Positions 63,420 through 64,000 of a stretch of DNA of 64,000 nt are shown here, piece by piece. The notes under the pieces are model-generated. The model was not told the origin of the DNA. It worked only from the letters and a program-made list of their open reading frames with translations, and searched no databases. The DNA comes from Streptococcus cristatus AS 1.3089 (GTDB taxonomy: Bacteria > Bacillota > Bacilli > Lactobacillales > Streptococcaceae). The stretch lies in assembly GCF_000385925.1 (NCBI RefSeq), contig NC_021175.1:1652213-1716212 (forward strand). Direction: 5' to 3'. Position 1 is the first letter of the stretch. Every line of letters begins with the position of its first letter. The position numbers and the translations under genes were made by a program.

Positions 63420-63531
63420 TTTTTACTCCTTTAATTTCTTGAGATCCTTGCGAAGCGTTCAAAAGGGAACGATTATTTCCCTTTTGAAAAGCTAGTACAT
63501 CGCTTAGACAAACCTCCCATAGCGGTTGTCG
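63420..63531 (-). other. Inserted segment between the leader ORF and glyQ
   Basis: Contains a perfect 10-bp hairpin CAAAAGGGAA-ATAATCG-TTCCCTTTTG at about 63461-63487. It lies between two copies of an approximately 28-bp sequence (RBS plus the first glyQ codons). Confidence 0.5.
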
Positions 63532-63597
63532 TTAGTCAATCGAACCCTTAGGTTCGCAATTGACTTTGGCGAGGTGAAATGTAAGTTTCTTAGACAT
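63532..63597 (-). CDS. 21-codon leader ORF duplicating the glyQ start
   Basis: RBS AAAAGGAG precedes an ATG; it reads MSKKLTF exactly as glyQ, then diverges to HLAKVNCEPKGSID and stops. The second half lies on a near-perfect hairpin (AGTCAAT-TGCGAACC-TAAG-GGTTCG-ATTGACT). It may be translated, as it has the same initiation signal as glyQ; whether it regulates is unknown. Confidence 0.5.
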   Translation of the reverse strand: MSKKLTFHLAKVNCEPKGSID

Positions 63598-63624
63598 TTG
63601 TTACTCCTTTTTTTGTTTCATTTC

Positions 63625-63845
63625 CAGCACTAGGTCTGTCCTCTGTTCTATTTGAACAAACAAAAGAACCACATCCGACAGTCCTAGGCTATTGTGACCT
63701 AGGGGCGTCAAAACGCGGTTCCACCCTAATTTATTACTTCATTACCTTTAAAAATATTAACCGAAAGCGCCATCTGCACTGCTTCCCTATCTGGCTCCCA
63801 CCAACCCAGACTCGCTAAAAAGTAGACAATGAGAATTCTTTCTAA
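63625..63845 (-). promoter_or_regulatory. T-box riboswitch of glyQS
   Basis: The T-box sequence AGGGTGGAACCGCG lies at 63714-63727 (minus strand), preceded by the AGTCTGGGTTGGTGGGAGCC stem region and followed by a terminator (CCTAGG repeats, GGTTCTTTTG). Uncharged tRNA(Gly) would stabilise the antiterminator. I do not assign the specifier codon. Confidence 0.88.
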
Positions 63846-64000
63846 AAACGATTATAGCAGAAAATAGATAATTTGTAAAATACTTCTTGGGCTTCAGCTA
63901 TAAATTCTTCCTATATAAATTCACTTTCTAATCAATTTATCAGATAAGCATTTTCATAGAAATTTTCAACAACTTTCATATATTAACCTAGTTACATTGA

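Overview
The window is a low-GC Firmicute chromosome segment and almost certainly a Streptococcus of the oral (sanguinis/mitis-like) type. The grounds are the scrK-scrA/scrB-scrR sucrose locus, an LPXTG pullulanase with a YSIRK-like signal, a metQ-M20 peptidase-metN-metI order like that of pneumococcus, the Xaa-Pro peptidase-efp-Asp23-nusB cluster and a T-box-controlled glyQ-glyS pair. The species cannot be fixed from the sequence alone. No rRNA, tRNA, CRISPR array or prophage was recognised.

Layout. 0-7.3 kb (minus strand): a two-gene ABC-2 exporter, then a BceAB-type peptide-antibiotic exporter with its BceRS-type two-component system and a TraX-like protein between them. 7.4-10.1 kb (plus): an atypical Nramp-family transporter and a Mbeg1-like alpha/beta hydrolase. 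10.3-13.9 kb: metG between two DUF805 paralogues. 14-17.9 kb: a conserved membrane protein, ECF EcfT and fused double EcfA, and a nucleoside phosphorylase. 18-25.5 kb: an AT-rich accessory island. 25.4-32.5 kb: a DUF4299 protein, trhO, a group of small membrane proteins with an XRE regulator and a CPBP protease, a UPF0397 ECF S component with a SAM-hydrolase family protein, and a Trep_Strep-type S component behind a long structured leader. 32.9-39.4 kb: methionine/amino-acid uptake and M20 peptidases. 39.5-41.8 kb: a lipoprotein, a PH-like membrane protein and a deformylase-like protein. 41.8-47.6 kb: sucrose utilisation. 47.7-49 kb: an IS30 element nested in repeats. 49.1-53 kb: pullulanase. 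53.3-54.5 kb: small membrane genes and a tandem repeat. 54.7-63.9 kb: housekeeping genes (nusB, Asp23, efp, peptidase, HAD-MazG fusion, asparaginase, UPF0291, glyS, glyQ, T-box).

The most interesting part is 18.6-25.4 kb. Read in the direction of transcription it carries: a ComR-like Rgg regulator; an 18-bp perfect inverted repeat resembling a ComR box; a 16-codon ORF that looks like ComS (a hydrophobic pheromone precursor beginning MF and containing Trp); a 75-aa protein; a membrane-anchored thioredoxin-like WCPDC protein; two unannotated paralogous peptides of 32 and 38 aa sharing an IVAG-x-FC ... FCW pattern; a terminator; an ABC-2 immunity-type exporter; a frameshifted DUF4097-like gene; and a C39-peptidase ABC exporter. 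I infer a pheromone-controlled, disulfide-bonded bacteriocin system. It is bracketed by about 66-bp imperfect copies of the 3' end of the DUF4299 gene, with a decayed IS30 transposase just outside.

A second theme is repeats. Five copies of a ~175-bp element (R1), able to fold into three nested hairpins, sit at the 3' ends of genes. In two of them a ~150-bp element (R2) with inverted ends is nested, in opposite orientations, and one R2 is split by an IS30 element.
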